Shown piece by piece: positions 31,348 to 39,524 of a stretch of 64,000 nucleotides of DNA; within the stretch, counting starts at the first letter, position 1, and the number at the start of each line of letters is the position of its first letter. This stretch comes from Gemmiger_A avium. Lineage in GTDB: Bacteria > Bacillota > Clostridia > Oscillospirales > Ruminococcaceae. The notes beneath the pieces were generated by a model, which saw nothing but the letters and a program-made list of their open reading frames with translations, was not told the DNA's origin and made no database searches. The stretch is from contig DXFE01000006.1 of NCBI GenBank assembly GCA_019114585.1, positions 1 through 64,000 of the forward strand, written 5' to 3'. Made by a program: the position numbers and the translations under genes.

Positions 31348-32520
31348 TCAGAAGTAACTGAGCTTGACCTCCTTGCCCATCTTGCGCAGGCAGGCGGCCA
31401 GTTCCTCCACCAACTGGATCTTGATGCTGAAGTTGATGGGAAGGTTGGGGTTCTGGTGGGCGGGGTTGATGGCCCGCCCGGCAAAGAAGTTCACGTCGGT
31501 GGCCTCGTCAAACAGGATGCGGGCAATCATGGCCGCACCGTCCTTGCGGGTGGCCCAGGCGGCGGAAAAATCGGTGCCGCCCACATACTGCCGGGCGTAT
31601 TCCACCACCCGGGACAGGGTGATCACGCCCTCGGTCACCAGGTCGATGCCGTCGATAAAGGCGATGGGCGGAATCTCCGGGTCGGCGTTGTAGTCCAGGC
31701 TGGCCCGTACCGGTTTGCCCAGATAGTCCGCCGCCAGTTTGCTGGTGGTGCCGCCGCAGACGATCCGCTTGCCCTCCTTGCTGAAGAACAGCGCCATCAT
31801 CTTGTTTACATCCTTGGGATCGGCAGGCGGGCCGATCATCAGGTTCACCGGGCAGCGGGGCTTGATCCGCACCGCGGCCACGGTGGTGTCGTCGCCGGGT
31901 TCACCTTCGTACAGCCGGTTGCACTCGTCCACAATGTAGGTGGCAATCAGTTTGGCCGAAAGGCTCGGGTCATAAAAAGCTTCGGCAAAGTCCTTGATGT
32001 TTTCCCGCTGCCAGCCGAAGTTCATGGTTTTGCCCACGCCGGCGTAGATGGCGCCGTCGCTCATGGCAATCAGTACGTCGTTTACCTGTAAAGGAATCCG
32101 GCTTTCCAGAATTTCCTTGTCCGCGATGGTGCGGCGGGTAAAGGGATAGTCGTATTCCACGCCCTCCCGCAGCATGATCACCTTGGGGTTGTCAAACTGG
32201 ATGATCTCGGCGGTGTTGTCGGCAAAGACCCGGATGATGGTAAAGGTGGAGTAGGCCACCTTGCGCACGCTGCACACCGGCAGGGTCTTGGCGATGGCGT
32301 CCACGCATTCCTCGATGGGCAGGTTGGCGGCGATCATGGTGCAGAGGATCTTGCTGGTCAGGGTGGAAAGAATGTTGGCTTTTACACCGCTGCCAAGCCC
32401 GTCCGCCAGCACCAGGGTGGTGGCTTCCTCGGTCTTGATTATCTCCACCCGGTCGCCGCACAGTTCTTCATTTTTCTTGTTCAGGCTGATGTAGCCGATG
32501 TCGGTCCATAAGCTGTTCAT
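31348..32520 (-). CDS. SpoIIE/RsbU-type protein phosphatase (PP2C fold)
   Basis: A 390-residue protein. The N-terminal half is a PP2C/SpoIIE phosphatase domain with the metal motif LVLADGLGSGVKAN, SDGAIYAGVG and EPGDDTTVAAVRIK. The C-terminal 170 residues (PVNLMIGPPADPKDVNKMMA onward) form a domain I cannot assign, typical of phosphatases beside sensory hydrogenases. It is the third gene of an operon with a thioredoxin-like ferredoxin and a HydS-type hydrogenase, 13 bp after hydS. It is therefore the likely output enzyme, dephosphorylating an unknown Ser/Thr phosphoprotein in response to H2 or redox state. No anti-sigma partner is nearby. Confidence 0.88.
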   Translation of the reverse strand: MNSLWTDIGYISLNKKNEELCGDRVEIIKTEEATTLVLADGLGSGVKANILSTLTSKILCTMIAANLPIEECVDAIAKTLPVCSVRKVAYSTFTIIRVFADNTAEIIQFDNPKVIMLREGVEYDYPFTRRTIADKEILESRIPLQVNDVLIAMSDGAIYAGVGKTMNFGWQRENIKDFAEAFYDPSLSAKLIATYIVDECNRLYEGEPGDDTTVAAVRIKPRCPVNLMIGPPADPKDVNKMMALFFSKEGKRIVCGGTTSKLAADYLGKPVRASLDYNADPEIPPIAFIDGIDLVTEGVITLSRVVEYARQYVGGTDFSAAWATRKDGAAMIARILFDEATDVNFFAGRAINPAHQNPNLPINFSIKIQLVEELAACLRKMGKEVKLSYF

Positions 32521-32533
32521 CTGGCCACCTCGC

Positions 32534-34207
32534 TCACTGCTGCAGCGTGTCTTTCAGCTGGGTCAGGGCGATCTTGGTCTCGGCGGTGGTTTCGCCCAGC
32601 AGGCTGGCGATCTCCTGCACCACCCGCATCTGCTTTTCAATCACCTTGCCGGTAATCTCCACCGTCTGGGCGCGCAGTTCGGCCTTCTTGGCCTCCCGCT
32701 GCTCTTCCTTGGTGATATCCCGCATCACACTGAAGATGATGTGATACTCCTTGTCGTAGACAATGCTTTCGGCTACGTATTTATCGTATTCCGCCAGATA
32801 GTGCTTCTTTTCCTTGCTGATGGGGCAGGGGCTGTTCATGGCGGTGATGTAATCGGAGGGGTTCAGAATCCGCACAATGGGGCTGCCAACAATATCCTCC
32901 GGCCCGCGCAGGTTGAACAGCTCGCAGGCCGCCCGGTTGATCTGCTGCACGCACAGATCCTCGTCCAGCACAAAGATGCCGTTGGGGCTGGAGTTGATCA
33001 CATAGCCCGAGAAGGTCTCGGCCTTTTCTTTCAGATACGGCATACACATGGTCAGATCGGCCTTGCCCTGATAGACCGCGATGGCCTTTTCCCGGCAGGT
33101 GCTGTAGCCGCAGCTGCCGCAGTTCAGTTCCTGCTCCGGGCTGGTCTTGCCCATCTTGGCCAGGATCTCCCGGATCACATGCTCACTGGGACGGGCGTTG
33201 TGTACACCCAGATACGGCATATCCTTGTGCAGATCCTCGTTTTCCGGCACGGCAAAATCCGCCGGACCGGCAAAGGCGTCCACCTTCATGTTGCCGGCCA
33301 GAATGCCCCGCTGGCGGTGGTGCCGGATGCCCGGGCCGTTCACGCAGCTGCCGGTACAGGCGCTCATCTCGATAAACACCTTGTGCAGGTTGCCAGCCTC
33401 GATCTCCTTGATGGCATGCACGCAGTTTTCCACACCGTCCACCGCAATGTAGGTGTAGCCGGTGTTCTCGGTGTCCATGCTGCGGATGATGCCGCCGGTC
33501 ACCGGGAAGAACCGCCCGCGTTTGCCGGTGTCCTGGGGCTTTTCCGCGCTGGCCGCGGATACGCCGGCTTCTTCCATCCAGCCCTCCACCTCTTCAAAGG
33601 TCAGGGCCACGTCGGTAATGCCGTAGATGTCGGATTCCTCTTTTTTGGAGATGCAGGGCCCGATGAACACGGTCATCGCGTCGGGATGAACCTCCTTGAT
33701 GGCCTTGCAGTGGGCCTGCATGGGGGAAAGCACCGGCGCCAGGCAATGCAGCGCGCCGGGGTAATATTTCTGGATCAGTGCGTTCACCGTATGGCAGCAG
33801 GTGGAGATGATCACATCCATCTCGCCGGCCGCCACCAGCTTCTGGTATTCGTTTTTGACGATGGTGGCCCCGATGGCCGTTTCTTCCGCATCGGCAAAGC
33901 CCAGCTGCATCAGTGCCCGCCGCATGGCCGCAAAATCAAACAGCGGAAACTCCGCAATGAACGAAGGCGCCACGCTGGCGATCACGGTGCGGCCCTCGGC
34001 AATTGCCTGGCGCACCCGTTCCACATCGCTGCGCAGCTGTTTGGCGTCCTGGGGGCAGGCCACAAAGCAGCGCCCGCACAGAATGCACTCGTCCGGCAGA
34101 ATATGCGCCTGCCCGTCCTCGAACTTGATGCTCTTGACCGGGCAGTTGCGGATACATTTATAGCAGTTTTTGCAGTTGGACTTCTTCAGCGAAAGAACAC
34201 GGTTCAT
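32534..34207 (-). CDS. hydS: HydS-type sensory [FeFe] hydrogenase with PAS domain
   Basis: A 557-residue protein. Two ferredoxin-type [4Fe-4S] sites come first (Cys12/15/18/22 and Cys41/44/47/51). The H-cluster domain has L1 STCCHTV (Cys137/138), L2 GPCISKKEE (Cys185) and L3 EMSACTGSC (Cys284/288), so the cluster cysteines are kept while flanking residues differ from catalytic hydrogenases. A further Fe-S motif (Cys363/366/371/388) precedes a PAS domain (about 400-500) and a C-terminal helix. This order, with an adjacent PP2C-type phosphatase, matches group C, phosphatase-linked sensory hydrogenases. It overlaps the upstream ferredoxin gene by 4 bp. Confidence 0.9.
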   Translation of the reverse strand: MNRVLSLKKSNCKNCYKCIRNCPVKSIKFEDGQAHILPDECILCGRCFVACPQDAKQLRSDVERVRQAIAEGRTVIASVAPSFIAEFPLFDFAAMRRALMQLGFADAEETAIGATIVKNEYQKLVAAGEMDVIISTCCHTVNALIQKYYPGALHCLAPVLSPMQAHCKAIKEVHPDAMTVFIGPCISKKEESDIYGITDVALTFEEVEGWMEEAGVSAASAEKPQDTGKRGRFFPVTGGIIRSMDTENTGYTYIAVDGVENCVHAIKEIEAGNLHKVFIEMSACTGSCVNGPGIRHHRQRGILAGNMKVDAFAGPADFAVPENEDLHKDMPYLGVHNARPSEHVIREILAKMGKTSPEQELNCGSCGYSTCREKAIAVYQGKADLTMCMPYLKEKAETFSGYVINSSPNGIFVLDEDLCVQQINRAACELFNLRGPEDIVGSPIVRILNPSDYITAMNSPCPISKEKKHYLAEYDKYVAESIVYDKEYHIIFSVMRDITKEEQREAKKAELRAQTVEITGKVIEKQMRVVQEIASLLGETTAETKIALTQLKDTLQQ

Positions 34208-34455
34208 ACGCCCAGGCCTCCCAGCACATACTCCTTGAAGATGTCGTCAAAGTTGTCGGTGTTCACGCCGGAAACGATCTTGTCATCCACCCGGATGCTC
34301 ACGCCGGTGGTGGAGCACTTGCCCAGGCAGAACGCCGCGCACAGATCCACCTTGTCCTCCAGCTTGTTCTCCGCCAGAGCAGCCTTCATCTTGGCAATTA
34401 CATCGTAGGAACCTTTCAGATGGCAGGAACTGCCCACACAGATCGCGATAGTCAT
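34204..34455 (-). CDS. Thioredoxin-like [2Fe-2S] ferredoxin (NuoE/HydC-like)
   Basis: An 83-residue single-domain protein. The N-terminus MTIAICVGSSC and the later LCAAFCLGKC give the C-x4-C...C-x3-C pattern (Cys6, Cys11, Cys43, Cys47) of thioredoxin-fold [2Fe-2S] ferredoxins related to NuoE and the hydrogenase small subunits. It overlaps hydS by 4 bp (ATGA type), which implies coupled translation and a physical or electron-transfer partnership with HydS. Its start follows AGGAGG on the minus strand. Confidence 0.88.
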   Translation of the reverse strand: MTIAICVGSSCHLKGSYDVIAKMKAALAENKLEDKVDLCAAFCLGKCSTTGVSIRVDDKIVSGVNTDNFDDIFKEYVLGGLGV

Positions 34456-34492
34456 AACCTTTCAATCCTCCTGTTTACTCTTACACCTTACT

Positions 34493-34510
34493 GGGTGAAA
34501 AAATTCACAC
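34493..34510 (-). promoter_or_regulatory. Putative Rex operator in the hydS leader
   Basis: Minus strand GTGTGAATTTTTTCACCC matches the Rex consensus TTGTGAA-N4-TTCACAA at 11 of its 14 defined positions and lies just downstream of the -10, over the expected first transcribed bases. Rex would repress at low NADH/NAD. Confidence 0.5.
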
Positions 34511-34519
34511 ACTAATCTT

Positions 34520-34548
34520 ATTATAAAGGAAACGCCTGCATCAGTCAA
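34520..34548 (-). promoter_or_regulatory. hydS operon promoter
   Basis: Minus strand TTGACT (34543-34548), a 17-nt spacer and TATAAT (34520-34525). Confidence 0.8.
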
Positions 34549-34606
34549 TAAAAGTCTGCGGCGCATTAAAGGGGAATTCTGCCTTTTCAGAATTGTTTCA
34601 CATTAC

Positions 34607-34639
34607 AAAAAGCCCCGGCTGTTACAACCGGAGCTTTTT
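34607..34639 (-). terminator. Terminator of the sugar-locus operon
   Basis: Minus strand imperfect stem AGCTCCGG/CCGGGGCT framed by A5 and T5, downstream of the last oxidoreductase gene. Confidence 0.75.
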
Positions 34640-34699
34640 GTGCAGAAAAGTAGGGAGGGGGCAAAGAGTATGTTCAGGCAGAAATGCAGAATTTGTTGT

Positions 34700-35746
34700 T
34701 TACAGGGCGTTCTGATCCAGCCAGTCCAGGGTTGCCTGCATGCGGCGGCCATAGGCCACCGTGCGGGGATCGGTGCATTCGCCGCGGATGCAGGCGGCAA
34801 AGGTGTTCAAAATACCAGTATGGCCCTGCTCATTGGAAATATCCAATACCTTGCGGTTTTCCGGCAGATAGGCACCTCCTGCTTCCCTCAGCCAGACCTG
34901 AACTCCGTTGCCAGCGCTCAGATCTGCCCGCAGCATGCCTTTTTCGCCCACAATCTCGATGGAATGATCCCAGATCCCTACCCGGCTGGCGGTAAAGGTG
35001 TAAAGGGTACCGCTGTCGCTGCGTGCCATGAATACGGCGCAGTCATCATTGGTTACCGGCTGCAGACCGTCTCCGCTAAGGGACTGCCGTTCCGGAATTA
35101 CGGTGTTGCAGGCGGCAGCCAGGGGATGCACCTCTCCGCAGAGCTCTCCGGTCAGCCAGCCGGCCAGATCCAGCATATGGCAGCCGAAGTCTGCCAGTGC
35201 TCCAGGACCCGACTGGGTCTTATCCATTCGCCACTCCCTCTTTACCGAGAATTGCGCAATCCGGTTTCCACCAAGCTGCTGGCGATAGAAGTATATCCGT
35301 CCCAGAGCACCGCTGCAGAGATAGTCATGCAGAAAACGGTACACAGAATATTCCCGGTAGTTAAAGCACACCATGCATACCTGATCCGGACGGGCAGCGG
35401 CTTCCTGTTCCAGAGCCAGTGCGGCATCGGCCGAATCCGCAAGCGGCTTTTCTACCAGAACGTGCAATCCGTGCCGCAAAGCTTCCACAGCAAGTGCTGT
35501 ATGCTGATCGTTTGGCACACAGATGCTGACGGAATCAACCATGCTGAACAATTCTTCGGCAGACTGGCATACGGTAACACCGGATACCCCCATCCGGTCC
35601 AGCATGTCCCGGGCATTCTGGGGCAGAATATCATAAACAGCGGTCAGGACCAGAGAATCATTCCGGCGAAGACCTTCGATGTGTGAGGCGGCAATGCCAA
35701 CCGTTTTGCCCAGACCGATAATGCCATGACGTATGGTTTTTTCCAT
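34700..35746 (-). CDS. Gfo/Idh/MocA-family oxidoreductase (sugar locus, distal)
   Basis: A 348-residue NAD(P)-dependent dehydrogenase. Rossmann motif HGIIGLGKTVGIAASHIEG, catalytic-lysine motif LVEKPLADS, and a substrate-domain segment GALADFGCHMLDLAGWLTG with the conserved histidine of the family. It is the last gene of the sugar operon, 19 bp after a second member of the same family. With a TIM-barrel epimerase upstream it probably takes part in oxidising, isomerising or reducing an imported sugar or cyclitol. The exact substrate cannot be deduced. Confidence 0.88.
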   Translation of the reverse strand: MEKTIRHGIIGLGKTVGIAASHIEGLRRNDSLVLTAVYDILPQNARDMLDRMGVSGVTVCQSAEELFSMVDSVSICVPNDQHTALAVEALRHGLHVLVEKPLADSADAALALEQEAAARPDQVCMVCFNYREYSVYRFLHDYLCSGALGRIYFYRQQLGGNRIAQFSVKREWRMDKTQSGPGALADFGCHMLDLAGWLTGELCGEVHPLAAACNTVIPERQSLSGDGLQPVTNDDCAVFMARSDSGTLYTFTASRVGIWDHSIEIVGEKGMLRADLSAGNGVQVWLREAGGAYLPENRKVLDISNEQGHTGILNTFAACIRGECTDPRTVAYGRRMQATLDWLDQNAL

Positions 35747-35765
35747 AATTGTTGTCTCCTTTTCA

Positions 35766-36791
35766 TTACTCCGGCAAAGGCAGATCCTGCCGGGTGCCGG
35801 CCTTTGCCGAGCGATACAGCGCCAACACCACTTCCAGTGTGGCTGTGGCGTCTTCCGGCGTTACCGGCGGCTGCCGGTTTTCCCGGATACAGCGGTAAAA
35901 CTCCCGGATCTGGGCAAGGTGGTTGTTGCCCCAGTAGTTTTCTCCTGTGTGCGGATCGCAGGAGGGGGCGATCCGGTAAGGCTCCTGTCCCTGGAGAGAA
36001 ACCGTAACCGTTTCGCCCTCCAACAGAACAGAACCTTTTTCTCCGTCAATCTCCACGCGGATCGGACTATTGCGGGTATAGTAGTTGCAGGCGAAAAATG
36101 CGTAGACCGCACCACTTTCAAACTCGATGGCGGCGTCAGCCTCATCCTCTACCTCGATACGGGTCAGAATGCGGCGGGCAATGTGGCCCTGTACGGCATG
36201 AACCGGGCTGTCCATAAGCCAGCGCACCAGGTCAATGCTGTGAATGGCCTGGTCAATGACCACACCACCACCCTCGGTTTCCCAGGAACCTTTCCAATCG
36301 CATTCATAATAAGAAGGCGGTCGCCACCAGGTAAGCTGCGACCAGGCACCCCGCAGTGCACCGAGCTTTCCCGCCTGAATCAGTTCCTTGGCATGCTGGA
36401 TGCCCGGAATATAGCGGTTCTGGGAGACCACCGACAGCCAGCGGCCGCAGCGGCGTGCTTCTTCTGCCATTTCCCGCGCGTCCGAAAGGCTAAGCGCGAC
36501 CGGCTTTTCGGTAAGTACATGAGAGCCTGCCCGCAAACAGGCGATTGCCTGCGCTTTATGAAGATGATGCGGGGTCAGAATGTGAACAGCCTGCGGAGGA
36601 TCAGCCAGCATATCCTCCAGGGAGTCGGAGGCCCGGCAGCCGGGAAAATCTGCTGCAAACTGCTGTGCACGCGCCAACACCTTATCCACAGCCCATACTA
36701 CCTGTACTTCATCTGCCAGCTGTTTCAAAGCGGCACGGTATACGCCGCTGATACGGCCGCATCCTACCACACCGATCCTGAGAATATCCAT
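35766..36791 (-). CDS. Gfo/Idh/MocA-family oxidoreductase (sugar locus, proximal)
   Basis: A 341-residue dehydrogenase with the NAD-binding motif IGVVGCGRISGVYRAALKQL, the lysine motif LTEKPVALS and the conserved GGGVVIDQAIHSIDLVRWLM, in which the histidine is probably catalytic. It is only distantly similar to its downstream neighbour, so the two may catalyse successive steps (for example oxidation to a keto-sugar and back-reduction after epimerisation, as in some glycoside-processing pathways). It starts 27 bp after the TIM-barrel gene. Confidence 0.88.
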   Translation of the reverse strand: MDILRIGVVGCGRISGVYRAALKQLADEVQVVWAVDKVLARAQQFAADFPGCRASDSLEDMLADPPQAVHILTPHHLHKAQAIACLRAGSHVLTEKPVALSLSDAREMAEEARRCGRWLSVVSQNRYIPGIQHAKELIQAGKLGALRGAWSQLTWWRPPSYYECDWKGSWETEGGGVVIDQAIHSIDLVRWLMDSPVHAVQGHIARRILTRIEVEDEADAAIEFESGAVYAFFACNYYTRNSPIRVEIDGEKGSVLLEGETVTVSLQGQEPYRIAPSCDPHTGENYWGNNHLAQIREFYRCIRENRQPPVTPEDATATLEVVLALYRSAKAGTRQDLPLPE

Positions 36792-36817
36792 TTACATCAC
36801 CTCAATGGCGCGCCGCC

Positions 36818-37690
36818 TTACAGACAACTCTGGATATGGCGCAGACCCCGGACAAGGCCTTCCTTGACCTTTTCCTGGCTGCCGCTCCAGATCGGGTCTT
36901 CGTGCTCAATGCTGATGGTGCCGTCAAAGCCGGCTTCCCGCAGACGATCAATAAGTTTTTTCCAGTCGATCTGGCCCAGGCCCGGCACACGATACCGCCA
37001 CCAGCCCTCGCTGCTGTCTTCCACATACTTCGGACAGAAGAGAATACCGGTACGCTGCAGTTCGTCCCACAAAATCTCGGTATCCTTGGCGTGCACGTGT
37101 GCAATGCGGCTGCCGTAATCCCGAACAGCCTTGTAGGGATCCATCATCTGCCAAACAAAATGGGACGGATCAAATGCCAGTTTGAAATTCGGGCTGTCGA
37201 TCCGGGCAAAAAGCTCATCCCACATGAAAGGCGCAAAGCCGATATTCCCCATGAGGGGGCAGTTCTCCACGCAGAGGGTGACACCCAGGTCTTCCGCCTT
37301 GGCTACCATCACCTTAAGGAACTCAGTGGAACGGTCAAGGCTCTTGCGGGGATCAAACCGAACACCGTCAAAAGAATCCGGCGCAATACCGGTTGAGCAC
37401 AAAACTTTGGGAATATGGTACCGGCCTGCAATCTCAATCCGGCGGATGATCTGCTTTTTGAACTCCTCCGCCTGCAGGGTGTCGTCGCTCAAAAAGTTAC
37501 GGCAGAAAATCAGTGCCGACAGGTCAATACGGCCTTCCTCCCGGATCTGGGCCACATCCTCTTCGCACAGAGGAACGGTGGGGCCTACTTCCAGGTCGGA
37601 AAATCCGTTTTCAGCGCCCCAGGCAGCAATGGTTTTCAGGTCGGAAATTCCGCAGCTGACCATTACATTGGTGAGAAATCCCAGTTTCAT
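36818..37690 (-). CDS. Sugar phosphate isomerase/epimerase (AP-endonuclease-2 TIM barrel)
   Basis: A 290-residue TIM-barrel protein of the xylose-isomerase-like superfamily (IolE/IolI/DTE-type). Metal-ligand positions appear in VENCPLMGN, LAFDPSHFVWQM, IAHVHAKDTE and ISIEHEDP, giving the Glu-Asp-His-Glu set used for a divalent cation. Members isomerise or dehydrate sugars and inositols. It lies between ABC permease genes and two Gfo/Idh oxidoreductases in one operon, so it probably works on the imported compound. A myo-inositol-like or keto-sugar pathway is possible but unproven. Confidence 0.88.
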   Translation of the reverse strand: MKLGFLTNVMVSCGISDLKTIAAWGAENGFSDLEVGPTVPLCEEDVAQIREEGRIDLSALIFCRNFLSDDTLQAEEFKKQIIRRIEIAGRYHIPKVLCSTGIAPDSFDGVRFDPRKSLDRSTEFLKVMVAKAEDLGVTLCVENCPLMGNIGFAPFMWDELFARIDSPNFKLAFDPSHFVWQMMDPYKAVRDYGSRIAHVHAKDTEILWDELQRTGILFCPKYVEDSSEGWWRYRVPGLGQIDWKKLIDRLREAGFDGTISIEHEDPIWSGSQEKVKEGLVRGLRHIQSCL

Positions 37691-37703
37691 AGTATGTCCT
37701 CCT

Positions 37704-38540
37704 TTAGGATTTGACAGCGCCGCTGGTAAGTCCGCCCATAATCTTTTTCTGCGCCACCAGGAAAATCAGCATCATAGGCAGAATCGACAGGGTGAAAGCC
37801 GCAAACGCCATGGTAAAGTCTACAGAATAGGTGCTCTTGAAATTGTACTGGAACAACGGCAGCGTCCAGTAGTCAGTGCTTACGTTCAGGATCAGAAGCG
37901 GCATCTGGAAGTCGTTCCAGATCCAGAGAGCGTCCTTGATCAGGATGGTGGCCAGCATGGGGGAGAGCAGGGGATACACAATCCGGAACATTGTACCCAG
38001 TCGGGTGCATCCGTCAATAGCGGCGGCTTCTTCCAGATCGCGGGGCAACGTTTGTATGTAGCCTACCATCAGGAAAATATCCTGGCAGAGGGCACCGCAG
38101 CCGTACAGAAGAACAAGACCTACCGGATTCATAAGCTTCAGGCTGGCCATCAACTTAACGATCGGAAGCATCTTGACCTGGAACGGAACAAAGATGCCCA
38201 ACAGGATAAAGTAATACAGGAAGCGGTAATAACGTTTGGTACGCATGTGCCGGGCAACCGGGAATGCGGTAAGCGGAACCAGAAGCAGGATCAGCGCAAC
38301 GCCTGCTACCATAACAAAGGCCGAATTGAATACGTAACGGAAATAGTTGGCCTTGGAGATAACGTTGATGAAATTTTCCAGATAGAACGATTCAGGCAGG
38401 GCAAAAAAGTTGTTGGTGAATTGCTGGGTATCCTTCATCGCGTTGGCGACAGTCAGATACATGGGGCCGCCGATCAGAAGGCAGCCGATCAGGACGTACA
38501 CATAACTGAACGTCCGCAAAACAAGATCTTTGCGCTTCAT
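37704..38540 (-). CDS. Carbohydrate ABC transporter permease, MalG type
   Basis: A 278-residue inner-membrane permease with six predicted helices. The cytoplasmic EAA loop that docks the ATPase is visible as DLEEAAAIDGCTRLGTMFRI. It forms a heterodimer with the product of the gene before it, overlapping by 4 bp (ATGA). No ATPase gene is in the locus, so a shared MsmX-type ATPase elsewhere is likely, as is usual for YesMN-controlled sugar transporters in Firmicutes. Confidence 0.93.
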   Translation of the reverse strand: MKRKDLVLRTFSYVYVLIGCLLIGGPMYLTVANAMKDTQQFTNNFFALPESFYLENFINVISKANYFRYVFNSAFVMVAGVALILLLVPLTAFPVARHMRTKRYYRFLYYFILLGIFVPFQVKMLPIVKLMASLKLMNPVGLVLLYGCGALCQDIFLMVGYIQTLPRDLEEAAAIDGCTRLGTMFRIVYPLLSPMLATILIKDALWIWNDFQMPLLILNVSTDYWTLPLFQYNFKSTYSVDFTMAFAAFTLSILPMMLIFLVAQKKIMGGLTSGAVKS

Positions 38541-39421
38541 ACGGTTACCTCCTTGCCTCGCGTCATGCGAACCTGAATCAGAGAAATCACGGCAATGATC
38601 AGGAACAGAACTACCGATTCGGCTGTGGCGTATCCAAAGCGCCGGTCTGTGAACGCGGTATTGTAGATGATGGTACCGATCGACTCGGTGGCGCCGCCCG
38701 GGCCGCCGCCGGTAATGGACAGGACATAGTCGAACACACTGAGGCCCAATTTCAGCTGCAGGATAAAGACCATGCTGAAGGTGGGAATCAGGAACGGAAG
38801 GGTAATGCGGCGGAATTTTTGGAATGCGGTGGCACCGTCGATATCGGCAGCTTCATACAGATCGGCAGGCACGTTTTTCAGCCCGGCATAGAACAGCAGA
38901 GTGGGAATCGCACAGGCTGTCCAGATGTTGGCAAAAAGAATGCCGTAGATGGCCAGATCTTCGTTGGCGAGGATATTGGTTTGCAGCGCAGGAATGTTGA
39001 GCCATTCACCCACAAGCGGCAGCACCCGGTAATACAGTTCTTTGAAGATCAGACCCACCGTCATAAGGCTCAGTACAGCCGGGAAAAAGAATACTGCACG
39101 AAAGAAATTTCCGCCTTTAATGCGGGAATTCAGAACCAGCGCGGTGGTCAGCGAGATGACAACAACCCCAATGATCAGCAGAACTGTATAATAGACGGTA
39201 AACCGCACGGTGCCGGCAAAGCGGGTGTCTTTCATCAGTGCAGCGTAGTTGGCAAAACCTACAATATTGAATTTCTTACTGATGCCATTCCAGTCGGTAA
39301 GGCTGTAGAAGAAGCCCATAACCACCGGAACCATAAATAACAAAGTATAGAGAAACAGCCCCGGAAGCGTGATAATGAAATCGGTCAGGGTATCTTCGCG
39401 CAGCAGGAACTTTTTCTTCAT
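38537..39421 (-). CDS. Sugar ABC transporter permease, MalF type
   Basis: A 294-residue permease with six membrane helices (first: TDFIITLPGLFLYTLLFMVP). The EAA loop is DLYEAADIDGATAFQKFRRI, followed by TLPFLIPTFSMVFILQ. The start at 39421 is chosen over an in-frame TTG six bases upstream because GAGGAGG sits 8 nt before this ATG. It follows the binding-protein gene by about 100 bp and overlaps the second permease gene. Confidence 0.93.
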   Translation of the reverse strand: MKKKFLLREDTLTDFIITLPGLFLYTLLFMVPVVMGFFYSLTDWNGISKKFNIVGFANYAALMKDTRFAGTVRFTVYYTVLLIIGVVVISLTTALVLNSRIKGGNFFRAVFFFPAVLSLMTVGLIFKELYYRVLPLVGEWLNIPALQTNILANEDLAIYGILFANIWTACAIPTLLFYAGLKNVPADLYEAADIDGATAFQKFRRITLPFLIPTFSMVFILQLKLGLSVFDYVLSITGGGPGGATESIGTIIYNTAFTDRRFGYATAESVVLFLIIAVISLIQVRMTRGKEVTV

Positions 39422-39524
39422 AAGCAAAGCCTCCTCATTCAGCCGGATACAGCTGTGGCGCGACCACAGTGGTTTCCCTTCGGTCGCGCCACAGTTTTGC
39501 TCCTATATCGGTCTGCAGGCCGGA

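Noticed and set aside
28489..32091. A roughly 1200-codon open frame on the plus strand
   Set aside because: It runs antisense to the phosphoesterase, ParB-BMP and SpoIIE-type genes, which have recognisable motifs. The translation is His/Gly/Gln-rich and resembles no family.
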